A stretch of 12,235 bases of DNA from Actinomycetes bacterium (GTDB taxonomy: Bacteria; Actinomycetota; Acidimicrobiia; Acidimicrobiales; Acidimicrobiaceae). Location: NCBI GenBank assembly GCA_021823385.1, contig JAKAOC010000016.1, positions 1 through 12,235 of the forward strand, read 5' to 3'. A program made the translations under genes and the position numbers. Positions 4,518-12,120 of the stretch are shown here, piece by piece; the first letter of the stretch is position 1; each line of letters opens with the position of its first letter. The notes beneath the pieces were generated by a model, which was not told the origin of the DNA, searched no databases, and was given only the letters and a program-made list of their open reading frames with translations.

Positions 4518-7454
4518 GTGGAGCACCGCGCAGGCCCCAAGAGGGTGTCCGGCGATCGGAATAAAAAGGCGGACCTGGCCTTGGTCGGCCTTGAGTACAC
4601 CATGTGGCGTCCTGGGAGCCCTGGTAGCCTAGGTCCCGTGGGCGCGGGGCGATCGGACGGCCCGTTCGTTGGCCGGTGGGCGGAAATGCGTGTGCTACGC
4701 GCTCTTGCCGCCACGAGCCTGAGCGGGGGTACGGCCTGCGGAGTGGTCCTGGGGACCCCCGGACTGGGGAAGTCACGTCTGCTGGGCGAGGTGGCCAAGG
4801 CCCTGGACCAGCGGTGCGCGCTGATACAGGGCTACCAGACCACCCATCAGATAGCCCTGGCAGCGGCCGCGGGCCTGTTACGCGAGCTGGCTCGAGCCCC
4901 GCAGGTCGGTGCGAGACTCGACGCACTCATGGTTGGTGGGTCCGCAATGGCAATCGCCCCCGAGTCCGTCCGCCTTTTTGAGATCGCGTTCCGTTGTGTG
5001 CTCCACATGTGTCCGCTCGGCATCATCGCCGACGACCTGCAGTGGATGGACTCCGAGACACTCGCTCTTCTGCACTACCTGATCGTGGCCTCCAGCGGCG
5101 CCGGAGCACCACTGTTCGTCTTGTGCGCCGGCCGCCCCGCTCCGGAGCCGGCCCTGTTCGCCGCACAGCTCGCCGAGGCACTTCCCTCGGAACGGTTCAC
5201 GCGGATCGAACTCGGGCCCCTCGAGGAGCAGGACGGAATCGCCCTTCTGGCAGCGCGTGCACCCGGCCTCGGCTCGGACCGGGCCATACAACTGTGGCGC
5301 AGGGCATCGGGCTCGCCGTTCTGGATGACCGCCTTGGCAGACGATCTCACATCCGGCGACAATCCGGACCGCTCCCCACAACATCTGATCCGCGACCGGT
5401 GCGCAACCCTCGACATGGATCCCGCAGCCTTGTTGGCTCTGCTTCTGGTGGGGGCGCAGCCGCTGAGCATGGACGCAGTCGGCGAGCTGATGGATTGGCG
5501 CGAAGATCGGGTGAGGAGCGCTGCTCTCGATCTCGCCGACAGGGCGCTGGCGGTTGAAAACGGAACCATGCTCTCCATCGCCCACGACCTCATACGAGAG
5601 ACCGCCTTCCGGGAGCTTGGCGAAGACGAGCGCCTCCGAATGCACAGGCACCTGGCACTATGGCTGGAGAATTCTGCGGGCGAGGATGTCCGCCAGCTAT
5701 CGCGAGCGCTCGAGCACCGTACGGCCGCCGGTCTCGATTCACAAGCCTTGGCCCTGCGCATCGCCCGATCCCCCCAGCGACGGCTGATCGGTGCCAGGGG
5801 AGTGGCCATGCTCGCCGAGATTGCCGACTCCGTCGGCGGCACGAGGGCACAAGCCCTTCAGGTGGAGGTCGCGGCTCTGGCTTACGAGATCGGAGACTGG
5901 GCCACCGCTTTGGAGCGCTGGTCGGTGCTCGCCGACCGTGTCGTGCCCGGACCGGAGCGCGCCACAGCGGCGCTCTCTGCAGCCGCGGCCGCGCTCAGAC
6001 TCGGGCGGCCCTTCGAGGTGCATGCCTTCGCGGCCAAGGCTCGCGCACTGGCCGGCCAAGACGCGGTTCCGGCGATAGAAGCCGACTGTATGGACGCGCA
6101 GTCACTGCTCTGGCTGGAGGGCCGGGTGGCGGAGGCCGAGCCGCTCGTCGCCGGTGCAATGGCAGCCTCGGAGCGCTTGATAGGACGGCCAGGAGGGGTC
6201 GGGGCGCTTAGCGATCGCGAGGCCTCCGCGTACGTCATGGCGCTTCGCGCCGATCTCGATGCGGCCATACGCCGGGCCGATGCGGAGACGGTGCGCCACT
6301 GCGCGGAGTTGATCCAGCGAGCGGCGCGAGACCCCGCAGAAGTGCTAGCTGCCGCCTCCGACGGAGTCTTCTCGATGCTGCAGTTCGAAGGACTCCCGCG
6401 CTCAGCAGAGCCAAAGGCCAAACGCGCGCTGGAGGAGTCCCGGCGGTTGACGCTGCCGACCCTGGAGGTCGAGGCCACCCACTGGGTCGGCTGGGTCGCC
6501 CACCACCTCGGCCGTCTTGACGAGGCGTCGGCCATGATGAACCAGGCCATAACACTGGCCGAGCGGGTTGGAACACCCCGCCGTTTCACCTTGCCGCAGC
6601 TACGGGCGGTTCTGCATGGCATTGAAGCCAGCCGCACCGACTGGCAGTCGAACGTGGAGGCGCTCCGGCGCCTGATCGCGACGGAGCGTGACCCCCATTT
6701 TCGGCTGGTTATCCGAACCATTCACATGGGACTTGTCGGCCGCTTCTCTACACCTGCCGCAGGCGCGCTGGAGGCTCTGATCGACGCCATGGGCGCGGAT
6801 GCGGACCTGGCGGGGTGCGGACGTTGCCTTTGGGAATCGGTCCTCCACTCCGCGGAGGCGTCGGCGCGCATCGGTTCGACCGCCACCGCAGAGCAAGCGC
6901 TGGAGCGCTGGGACACCTCGCACGCCAATCCGTCTCCGGGCGGTCCGGCGGCGCGCCGCGCCTATGTCGAAGCCCTGATCACCGCTCGACGCGATCCGGA
7001 AGCAAGCATCGCCTTGTTCGACCAGGCGGCCCATGCAGCGGAGGAGGTCGGCTACAGGCTGATGCGGCTGTGGATCGAGTTCGACGCCGCCAGCACGCTG
7101 GCGTATATCGACCGTCCGAAAGCCGTCCAGGATCTGCAGCGCGTGACCCGCGAGGCGGAGGAAATGGGCGCGGCCAGCGAGGCGAAGCTGGCCATGGCGC
7201 GACTCCGCAGCCTCGGAGTCAACACCTGGCGGAGAGGTCCGTCCGGGTCGGGGACGGCGCTAAGTAGCCGCGAGCTCGAGATTGCCGAAGCCGTGGCACG
7301 AGGCGCGACCAATCCGGAGATAGCCGAATCCCTTTTCCTCTCGCGCAAGACGGTCGAGCGGCACGTCTCGCACATCCTGGCAAAGCTCGGCGCGCGCAAC
7401 CGCGCCGAACTGGCGGCGCGGCTGGTCCACAAAGATGAGGGAACTGCCGGATGA
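4518..7454 (+). CDS. LAL-type LuxR-family transcriptional regulator with AAA ATPase domain
   Basis: The GTG at 4518 is preceded by AGGAGA about 8 bases upstream, giving 978 aa, a usual length for large ATP-binding LuxR (LAL/MalT-like) regulators. The ATPase module begins at FVGRWAEM (50-57), has Walker A GTPGLGKS (79-86) and Walker B LGIIADDLQWMD (167-178). The middle (about 400-900) is Ala/Leu-rich helical sequence typical of TPR-like signal-sensing regions. A LuxR helix-turn-helix fills the C-terminus: LSSRELEIAEAVARG from 915, then TNPEIAESLFLSRKTVERHVSHILAKL, with the usual Glu, Thr-Val and His-Val positions. Family knowledge says such proteins bind ATP and an unknown ligand and activate nearby promoters. 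The first 45 residues are weakly conserved in appearance, so a later start is possible. Targets are not known; the adjacent secreted-protein gene downstream is one candidate. Confidence 0.92.
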   Translation: MEHRAGPKRVSGDRNKKADLALVGLEYTMWRPGSPGSLGPVGAGRSDGPFVGRWAEMRVLRALAATSLSGGTACGVVLGTPGLGKSRLLGEVAKALDQRCALIQGYQTTHQIALAAAAGLLRELARAPQVGARLDALMVGGSAMAIAPESVRLFEIAFRCVLHMCPLGIIADDLQWMDSETLALLHYLIVASSGAGAPLFVLCAGRPAPEPALFAAQLAEALPSERFTRIELGPLEEQDGIALLAARAPGLGSDRAIQLWRRASGSPFWMTALADDLTSGDNPDRSPQHLIRDRCATLDMDPAALLALLLVGAQPLSMDAVGELMDWREDRVRSAALDLADRALAVENGTMLSIAHDLIRETAFRELGEDERLRMHRHLALWLENSAGEDVRQLSRALEHRTAAGLDSQALALRIARSPQRRLIGARGVAMLAEIADSVGGTRAQALQVEVAALAYEIGDWATALERWSVLADRVVPGPERATAALSAAAAALRLGRPFEVHAFAAKARALAGQDAVPAIEADCMDAQSLLWLEGRVAEAEPLVAGAMAASERLIGRPGGVGALSDREASAYVMALRADLDAAIRRADAETVRHCAELIQRAARDPAEVLAAASDGVFSMLQFEGLPRSAEPKAKRALEESRRLTLPTLEVEATHWVGWVAHHLGRLDEASAMMNQAITLAERVGTPRRFTLPQLRAVLHGIEASRTDWQSNVEALRRLIATERDPHFRLVIRTIHMGLVGRFSTPAAGALEALIDAMGADADLAGCGRCLWESVLHSAEASARIGSTATAEQALERWDTSHANPSPGGPAARRAYVEALITARRDPEASIALFDQAAHAAEEVGYRLMRLWIEFDAASTLAYIDRPKAVQDLQRVTREAEEMGAASEAKLAMARLRSLGVNTWRRGPSGSGTALSSRELEIAEAVARGATNPEIAESLFLSRKTVERHVSHILAKLGARNRAELAARLVHKDEGTAG

Positions 7455-7755
7455 TCCGGAGAACCAAGACCCTTAATGTTTGCTCCCGATGGGGCTGCCG
7501 CGCTTGTGCTTTCGGGCCGATAACACCTAGGTGCCGATCGGCTTGGAAACAATCGGGGCGTTCGCGCGTCTCGGGGTAACAACCGCCCGTCTCGCGACGG
7601 ACGACCACGCGACAGCCGTCATCGCGAAAGGCTGGGCCATCGACCCTCCGCCCCGGCTCCGCGATCCGGGCGCTCGGCAGCCGTGTAAGCGAGACACGAA
7701 CCCTGCAGCCGATCGAATAGACGGCGGCTTCGGCCGCCGCTGAAAAAGGAGAAGC
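7455..7755 (+). other. Leader region between the regulator and the secreted small protein
   Basis: No credible gene lies here; a 70-codon frame at 7531-7743 lacks an SD and has poor codon bias. Two hairpins are clear: CCGTC, TCGC loop, GACGG (7587-7600), and CGGCGGC, TTCG loop, GCCGCCG (7722-7739). The second is a C(UUCG)G tetraloop hairpin, an exceptionally stable type, and ends a few bases before the AAAAAGGAG of the next gene. It could stabilise the mRNA 5' part or end the upstream transcript. I find no promoter with both boxes. Confidence 0.5.
7722..7739 (+). promoter_or_regulatory. C(UUCG)G tetraloop hairpin directly before the SD
   Basis: A perfect 7-bp all-GC stem closes a TTCG loop with the C/G pair that makes this tetraloop unusually stable. 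The SD AGGAG (7747-7751) begins 8 bases after the stem. Without a following T-run it is better read as a 5' leader element than a terminator. Confidence 0.5.
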
Positions 7756-8019
7756 ATGCAGATGAAACGAATCATGTCGTTGGCGGCCGTAGTTCCCACC
7801 GTCGCCCTCGTCGGTGCCGTCTTCGCCACCGCCGGCCCGGCGGACGCGGCTCCCAGAACCACTCCCAACGGCTATGTCGGCGCACTCAATATGATCGGCA
7901 CCAACGCCCTGCCGGGGATGGCAAACGCCATGAGCGTCAACAACCCTCACGGCAACCTCGGCATGTACTGCGCGGTCTACGTCACCAACGGCCTGACCGC
8001 ACCGGGATCCTGCCGGTAA
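7756..8019 (+). CDS. Small secreted protein, unknown function
   Basis: The 87-aa product starts at ATG 7756 after AAAAAGGAGAAGC. Residues 1-31 form a signal peptide: MQMKR, a hydrophobic core (LAAVVPTVALVGAVFATAG) and a likely cleavage site near ADA-A (31/32). The mature part is about 55 residues and has no membrane segment. It contains NGYVGALNM, an AMSVNNPHGNLGM stretch and two cysteines (72 and 86) able to form one disulfide. I recall short actinobacterial secreted proteins with the same AMS-x-NNP-x-GN-x-GM pattern, but know no function. It is 301 bases downstream of the LAL regulator on the same strand, with its own leader hairpin. The gene is well supported by signal peptide and SD; the role is open. 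Confidence 0.8.
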   Translation: MQMKRIMSLAAVVPTVALVGAVFATAGPADAAPRTTPNGYVGALNMIGTNALPGMANAMSVNNPHGNLGMYCAVYVTNGLTAPGSCR

Positions 8020-8482
8020 CCCCGGGCCGGCCGCAAAAACAATACGGCAAAAGGGGCCACCCTCCTCGAGTGCGACCCCCTGGAGGTGCCCCCGAACGAT
8101 GGGCTTTCGAAAGGGGTCCGTCCCGGATGACACTGGGCCGTCCGCATCCTGCGGCATGCATCCGGTGGCTCCACGCCAAGGATGCCGATGGCCCACAGCC
8201 GGCCCGACGTCGATAAACCGTTTCGATGGCTGCCACCGCCGCCAACAGTGGGTTACCAAGCCAGCCGGTAATGGGTTTCCGGCCAAGGCGCTAGCGCCTG
8301 CGAGCTGGGCGGCAGGTCATCCATCTGCGAGTCCGCGCGACTCGGCGACGCCCAATGGGCCCCGTCCGAATCACAGCGGGCGCGGTCTTGAACCACGGTG
8401 AATTTGGGCGTCACACCGGCGCTGCATTCTGGTGATGCACTTAGATACGTGCGAACTCGTAACTTTGGAATGCAACGCCGAG
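8020..8482. other. Intergenic region between secreted-protein gene and tRNA-Leu
   Basis: No supported gene. An imperfect inverted repeat at 8053-8092 (GGGGCCACCCTCC with GGAGGTGCCCC, two bulged C) starts 33 bases after the 87-aa stop and could end that transcript, although no T-run follows. A 14-bp perfect palindrome AGGCGCTAGCGCCT occupies 8286-8299 and could be a protein-binding site. A long inverted repeat at 8417-8480 borders the tRNA and is listed separately. The rest shows nothing I can interpret. Confidence 0.45.
8417..8480 (-). terminator. Nested stem-loop in the tRNA-Leu 3' trailer
   Basis: Arms 8417-8429 and 8468-8480 are 13-bp complements with one exception, and that position is a G-U wobble only in minus-strand RNA (C-A in + strand RNA), so the structure suits the tRNA transcript. 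A smaller GCAC/GTGC stem (8437-8440, 8449-8452) lies inside. It begins two bases past the tRNA discriminator base. A terminator or processing signal is likely, though there is no T-run. Confidence 0.45.
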
Positions 8483-8565
8483 TACCCGGAGCGGGATTCG
8501 AACCCGCACGCCCTTGCGGGCAAAGGATTTTGAGTCCTCCGTGTCTACCATTCCACCACCCGGGC
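8483..8565 (-). tRNA. tRNA-Leu, anticodon CAA
   Basis: The 83-base sequence folds as a leucine tRNA with a long variable arm. The acceptor stem is GCCCGGG with TCCGGGT, G-U pairs at both ends, and discriminator A. The D-arm region reads GTGGAATGGTAGAC. The anticodon stem is AGGA/TCCT around loop CTCAAAA, with anticodon CAA at 8532-8530, reading UUG. A variable arm TGCCCGCAAGGGCGT follows, and the T arm is GCGGG, TTCGAAT, CCCGC. The CCA end is not encoded (CTC follows the discriminator), so it must be added by nucleotidyltransferase, as in many actinobacteria. The strong variable arm and D-arm match class II Leu and leave little doubt. Confidence 0.96.
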
Positions 8566-9144
8566 CAGCAATCAGTCAGCATAGAGCTTCCCGCGCCGCA
8601 GTCACTTTACCGGAAAGGGACGAACAAAGACCGGCCCCGCCAAGCCGGGCCTACCCGCGGGCGGGCGCTTCACTTAGGAGCCCACACTCGAATTCAAGCC
8701 CGACCCCTTGGGCATCAACGCCGCCGTGCGGCTTGCCCGCGACGTCCTGGCAAACGGTCCCCTCGCTCCCTTCCGCCACACCGGGGGTACCCGATGACAC
8801 CACGGACACCTATTGCCCGTGGCAGGATTGGTGCCGGAATCCCAAAGCAGGGACCTCGGCGCACCGCTAACACACTCTCCCGGCGCCGACACGCCCTGGG
8901 GCCCGCAGGCGCTGCGGGAGCCGTAACAGAAATCCCAGAAAATCTGTAACCCAAGCGCCGTCCCGGAAGTCTATTAACTGTGTTGGGGTATTTCACGGTC
9001 CAGGCGGTCTCCACTCTTAGCCAACCGACCATTTGATGGCGGGCAGGCGACGAGGAGCCTCTGTACCGCAAGCCGGAGACCGGCAATGAATCGCCCTTTG
9101 CGTCGCGTGCCCGCGCGCGGAGGGACATTGAGGACGAAAGGCTG
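8566..9144. other. Intergenic region between tRNA-Leu and fabD
   Basis: Nothing here qualifies as a gene. It includes the candidate tRNA promoter (8578-8605, minus strand) and a perfect 7-bp hairpin CCCGCAG, GCG loop, CTGCGGG (8902-8918). A GC3-rich frame between an in-frame TAG (8675-8677) and TGA (8795-8797) reads LGINAAVRLARDVL then APFRHTGG but has no proper start, so it may be a gene remnant. An AT-richer patch at 8970-8993 (TATTAACTG, GGTATTTC) may hold the fabD promoter, but I cannot pair -35 and -10 boxes. Confidence 0.4.
8578..8605 (-). promoter_or_regulatory. Candidate promoter of tRNA-Leu
   Basis: On the minus strand GTGACT (8605-8600) is followed after 16 bases by TATGCT (8583-8578); each matches the consensus at 4 of 6 positions. 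The -10 ends 12 bases before the mature tRNA 5' end, which would leave a leader of about 6 bases for RNase P. Position is more convincing than sequence. Confidence 0.38.
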
Positions 9145-10338
9145 ATGGTGATCGCATTCACATTTCCCGGGCAAGGCTCCCAGAAACCGGGCATGGGAGC
9201 GGCATGGGTCGATCATCCCTCCTGGGAGATCGTCCACGAAGCATCCGAGGCGTCGGGGCGCGACATCGCCTCCCTCCTGCTCGACGCCGACCAGGAGGCC
9301 CTCTCGCAAACGCGCAATACCCAGCTGGCGACCTACACGATGTCGATGATGGTCCTGGACGCGATAGAGCGCACCGGCGTCACTCCATCCATATGCGCAG
9401 GGCACTCCCTCGGTGAATATTGCGCGCTCGTCGCCGCCGGCGCACTTGCCTTCGACACCGGCGCCCGCCTCGTCTCGGAAAGAGCGGAGGCCATGCAGGA
9501 CGCCGCCGAAGAGCATCCCGGCGCAATGGCCGCGCTTCTGGGCATAGACGACGAGGGTGCCGAGAAGGCCTGTGACGAAGTCGGCGGCGATGTCTGGGTC
9601 GCCAACTACAACGCCCCCGGCCAGGTTGTGCTGGCAGGGCGCAAGGGCGCGCTGGAGGGGGCCATCGAGAGGGCGCGCGAATACGGCGCCAAGCGCGTCA
9701 TGGTGCTCCCGGTCAACGGAGCCTTCCACACTCCCTTTATGGAGCACGCGAGGCACAGGCTGCGCAAGGCTCTTTTAGAGTCGCGCTTTTTCGACGCCGA
9801 GGTTCCGGTGGTGGCCAACGTGGACGCCTTCCCGTACCGCCGGGCCGCCGACTGGATCCGGCTTCTCGCGCAGCAGCTCACCTCCCCGGTCATGTGGACA
9901 CGCTCACTTGCCAAGCTGAGGGACCAGGGCACCAGCCTTCTGGTCGAGATCGGGCCCGGCAACGTGCTCACCGGCCTGGCCAAGCGCACCGTCCCGGAAA
10001 TAACCGGAATCTCCATCCAGGCCCCTGACGACCTGGACAAGCTCCTCCTGGCCGTCGAGGCGGCCGCCAAGCTGCAACCCCAGGTTGACGGCGGACTTGG
10101 CGAGCACCTCTATGCCTCGGAGCGCATTATCGTCTCGCCCGCCGCGGGGGTCTTCACCCCGTCCGCCGAGGTTTCCGCTCATCAGAGCGTGGGCGTCGGC
10201 GCCGAGGTAGGGGACGTTTCCGGGTTGGCGGTGCGCTCACCCTTCGCCGGCAAGCTCTCGGGGTACATCGCCGCCGAGGGCGAGCGGGTGATCATCGGCC
10301 AGCCCATAGCCTGGCTCAGAACAAAGCTGGAGAATTGA
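9145..10338 (+). CDS. fabD: Malonyl-CoA:ACP transacylase with C-terminal barrel-sandwich domain
   Basis: FabD moves the malonyl group from CoA to acyl carrier protein, supplying extender units for type II fatty-acid synthesis. The 397-aa protein shows the GQGSQ motif (10-13 region), the nucleophile Ser88 in GHSLGEY, Arg113 in the SERAEAM segment and catalytic His195 in GAFHTPFM, with the final VEIGPGNVLTGL motif at 267-278. An ordinary FabD is about 310 residues; here about 80 more follow. Residues about 327-394 (IIVSPAAGVF, then VGVGAEVGD, then VRSPFAGKLSGYIAAEGERVIIGQPIAWLR) have the two-half pattern of a biotinyl/lipoyl-type domain, but the turn that would carry the modified Lys is short and has none. 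The ATG has GAAAGG close upstream; the next codon GTG could also start. It leads the fab operon. Confidence 0.94.
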   Translation: MVIAFTFPGQGSQKPGMGAAWVDHPSWEIVHEASEASGRDIASLLLDADQEALSQTRNTQLATYTMSMMVLDAIERTGVTPSICAGHSLGEYCALVAAGALAFDTGARLVSERAEAMQDAAEEHPGAMAALLGIDDEGAEKACDEVGGDVWVANYNAPGQVVLAGRKGALEGAIERAREYGAKRVMVLPVNGAFHTPFMEHARHRLRKALLESRFFDAEVPVVANVDAFPYRRAADWIRLLAQQLTSPVMWTRSLAKLRDQGTSLLVEIGPGNVLTGLAKRTVPEITGISIQAPDDLDKLLLAVEAAAKLQPQVDGGLGEHLYASERIIVSPAAGVFTPSAEVSAHQSVGVGAEVGDVSGLAVRSPFAGKLSGYIAAEGERVIIGQPIAWLRTKLEN

Positions 10339-10346
10339 CAGGGATT

Positions 10347-11270
10347 ATGTTCGGATCAAAAATCACCGGCTGGGGCGCAGCTCTTCCCGGCACCGTCATC
10401 ACCAACGAGGACTTCGAGAAGCGCCTTGACACCAGCGACGCCTGGATCACCGAACGAACCGGCATCAAAGAACGCCGGGTCGGAGGCACCACCGCGTCCC
10501 TGTCGGTGGAAGCGGCCCAAAAGGCGATAGCCGCGGCGGGGCTGACCCCGGCCGACATCGGAATGCTGGTCCTCTCGACCACCACCCCGGACAAGACGGT
10601 CCCGGCGACGTCCGCCACCGTCCAGGCCGAACTCGGCCTCAACTGCGGCGCCTTCGACATCAACGCCGCCTGCGCAGGGTTCGTCTACGCGCTGGTGGTC
10701 GGGCACTCCATGATTCTCAGCGGCGTGGAACACGTTCTGGTCATCGGCGCGGACACGCTCAGCCGCATCACCGACATGGAGGATCGCGCCACGGCCGTGC
10801 TCTTTGCCGACGGCGCGGGTGCCGTGGTGCTCAGCCGCACTGAGGAGAACAACTTCCTTAGCTGGGACCTGGGCGTGGATGGTTCGTTGGTCCCGATCCT
10901 CTACTGCGAACACGGCGGGTTCCTGCGCATGGAAGGCCGCGAGGTCTTCAAGCGTGCAGTGCTGGCCATGGTCTCCTCGGCCAAAGCGGCCCTCGAGCGC
11001 GCGGGCATTACCGCCGACGACGTCGCCCTGGTGGTCCCCCACCAGGCCAACATCCGCATAATCGAGGCCGCCAACAACCGGCTCGGAATCCCCATGGATC
11101 GGACCGCCATCGTCCTCGACAAGACCGGCAACACCTCTTCGGGGAGTATTCCGCTGGCGCTGGCCGCCGCCGCCGACATGGGAAGGATCCACCCGGGTGA
11201 CTACGTCCTCTTCTGCGGATTCGGAGCCGGGATGACATGGGCGTCCGCCGTGGTCAGGTGGGGAGCCTAG
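10347..11270 (+). CDS. fabH: Beta-ketoacyl-ACP synthase III
   Basis: FabH starts fatty-acid synthesis by condensing an acyl-CoA primer with malonyl-ACP. The 307-aa protein has the full catalytic triad: Cys109 in NAACAGFVYAL, His232 in VVPHQANIRII, and Asn262 in GNTSSGSIPLAL. The thiolase-fold signatures DTSDAWITERTGI (28-40) and the C-terminal CGFGAGMTWAS are intact, and length is normal. I chose ATG 10347, which leaves the usual few residues before KITGWGAALP. A TTG at 10335, overlapping the fabD stop as TTGA, would add four residues and is a fair alternative. The gene follows fabD almost directly and its stop overlaps the fabG start by one base, so the three are surely co-transcribed. Primer preference (acetyl or branched) cannot be read by eye. 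Confidence 0.95.
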   Translation: MFGSKITGWGAALPGTVITNEDFEKRLDTSDAWITERTGIKERRVGGTTASLSVEAAQKAIAAAGLTPADIGMLVLSTTTPDKTVPATSATVQAELGLNCGAFDINAACAGFVYALVVGHSMILSGVEHVLVIGADTLSRITDMEDRATAVLFADGAGAVVLSRTEENNFLSWDLGVDGSLVPILYCEHGGFLRMEGREVFKRAVLAMVSSAKAALERAGITADDVALVVPHQANIRIIEAANNRLGIPMDRTAIVLDKTGNTSSGSIPLALAAAADMGRIHPGDYVLFCGFGAGMTWASAVVRWGA

Positions 11271-12004
11271 TGTCCGAGACAAAGCGCACCGTGCTCGTAA
11301 CCGGTGGCGTGACGGGCATCGGCGAGGCAACCACGCGCCTGCTGCTGGAGCAGGGGCACCGGGTGGCGGCTACCTACCATCGCCGCCGGGCCCAAAAGGA
11401 GCTGACCGACTTCGGCGAGGACTTCTTCGAAGTCCACTGCGAGCTGACCGAATCCGAATCTGTGGCGGCGGCCGTGGCGGCGGTGAACGAGCGCTTCGGC
11501 CCGGTGGGGGTACTGGTGGCAAATGCCGGCGTCACGGAGGACACACTGTTGCTCCGGATGTCGGAGCAGGCCTGGAACCGCGTCATCGACGCCAACCTCA
11601 CCGGCGCCTTTCGCCTGACCAAGGCGGTCATGCCCCAGATGATCCGGGCCCGATGGGGCCGGCTCATCTACGTGACTTCCGTGATAGCGGGCATGGGCGC
11701 GCCGGGGCAGGCCAACTACGCCGCATCCAAGGCCGGGCTGATCGGGTTTGCCCGATCGGTGGCCCGCGAGGTAGCGACGCGCAACGTCACCGCAAACGTG
11801 GTGGCGCCGGGAGCGGTCACCACCGCTCTCACCGAGGTGGTCTCCGAAAAGCGCATGGCGGAGATGACCGCCGCGGTACCCATGGGGAGGATCGCAACCC
11901 CGGCGGAGATCGCCGGCCCGATCGCTTTCCTGGCCTCGGAGGCGGCCGGCTACATTACCGGGGCCGTGCTTACGGTCGACGGAGGGATTTCAATGGGCTT
12001 CTGA
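11270..12004 (+). CDS. fabG: 3-oxoacyl-ACP reductase (FabG-type short-chain dehydrogenase)
   Basis: FabG reduces 3-ketoacyl-ACP with NADPH in the elongation cycle. The 244-aa protein has the Rossmann motif TGGVTGIG (11-18), NAG (85-87), Asn109, and the catalytic Ser137, Tyr150 and Lys154 (YAASK). APGAVTTALTE follows at 179-189, where FabG proteins usually have APGFIDTDMT. The C-terminus ITGAVLTVDGGISMGF is standard. I place the start at GTG 11270, which shares its G with the fabH stop (TAGTG) and has GGGGAG 4-5 bases upstream; an ATG at 11237 inside fabH is less likely. The operon setting between fabH and acpP supports FabG over other members of this large family. Confidence 0.93.
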   Translation: MSETKRTVLVTGGVTGIGEATTRLLLEQGHRVAATYHRRRAQKELTDFGEDFFEVHCELTESESVAAAVAAVNERFGPVGVLVANAGVTEDTLLLRMSEQAWNRVIDANLTGAFRLTKAVMPQMIRARWGRLIYVTSVIAGMGAPGQANYAASKAGLIGFARSVAREVATRNVTANVVAPGAVTTALTEVVSEKRMAEMTAAVPMGRIATPAEIAGPIAFLASEAAGYITGAVLTVDGGISMGF

Positions 12005-12120
12005 TCCTGCGGAGCCCCCCGGGGGTAGCATGATCGGATGGAAAACGGGCCGGAAGGCTCGGACGGGCAGGCGCAACCGCGTCGCCTGAAACGGATAAAC
12101 ACAAGGGGAAGTTGCAGGAA
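12005..12120 (+). other. fabG-acpP intergenic spacer
   Basis: This 116-base spacer has a 10-bp palindrome CCCCCGGGGG (12016-12025) shortly after the fabG stop, with no T-run, and no clear promoter. An ATG-started frame from 12039 runs into acpP out of frame and looks spurious. The last bases AAGGGGAAGTTGCAGGAA supply ribosome-binding purines for acpP. Confidence 0.4.

Noticed and set aside
4084..4926. Minus-strand frame of 280 codons
   Set aside because: More than half lies antisense to the LAL regulator; composition is Pro/Arg/Ser-rich with no motif. Only the part near 4106-4350 is kept, as a possible remnant.
5882..6721. Minus-strand frame of 279 codons inside the LAL gene
   Set aside because: Ser/Ala/Arg-rich antisense shadow of the helical region of the regulator.
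7219..8286. Minus-strand frame of 355 codons spanning the regulator end and the secreted-protein gene
   Set aside because: It runs antisense to the LuxR HTH and the 87-aa gene and shows no motif or SD.
8483..8565. tRNA 3' end as a phage or island attachment site
   Set aside because: No second copy of the tRNA end, no integrase and no mobile genes in the window.
8678..8797. GC3-rich fragment containing LGINAAVRLARDVL
   Set aside because: It lies between in-frame stops with no usual start codon near an SD; noted as a possible remnant only.
10356..11330. Minus-strand frame of 324 codons opposite fabH
   Set aside because: Antisense to a fabH gene with full catalytic triad; His/Asp/Gly/Arg-rich shadow composition.
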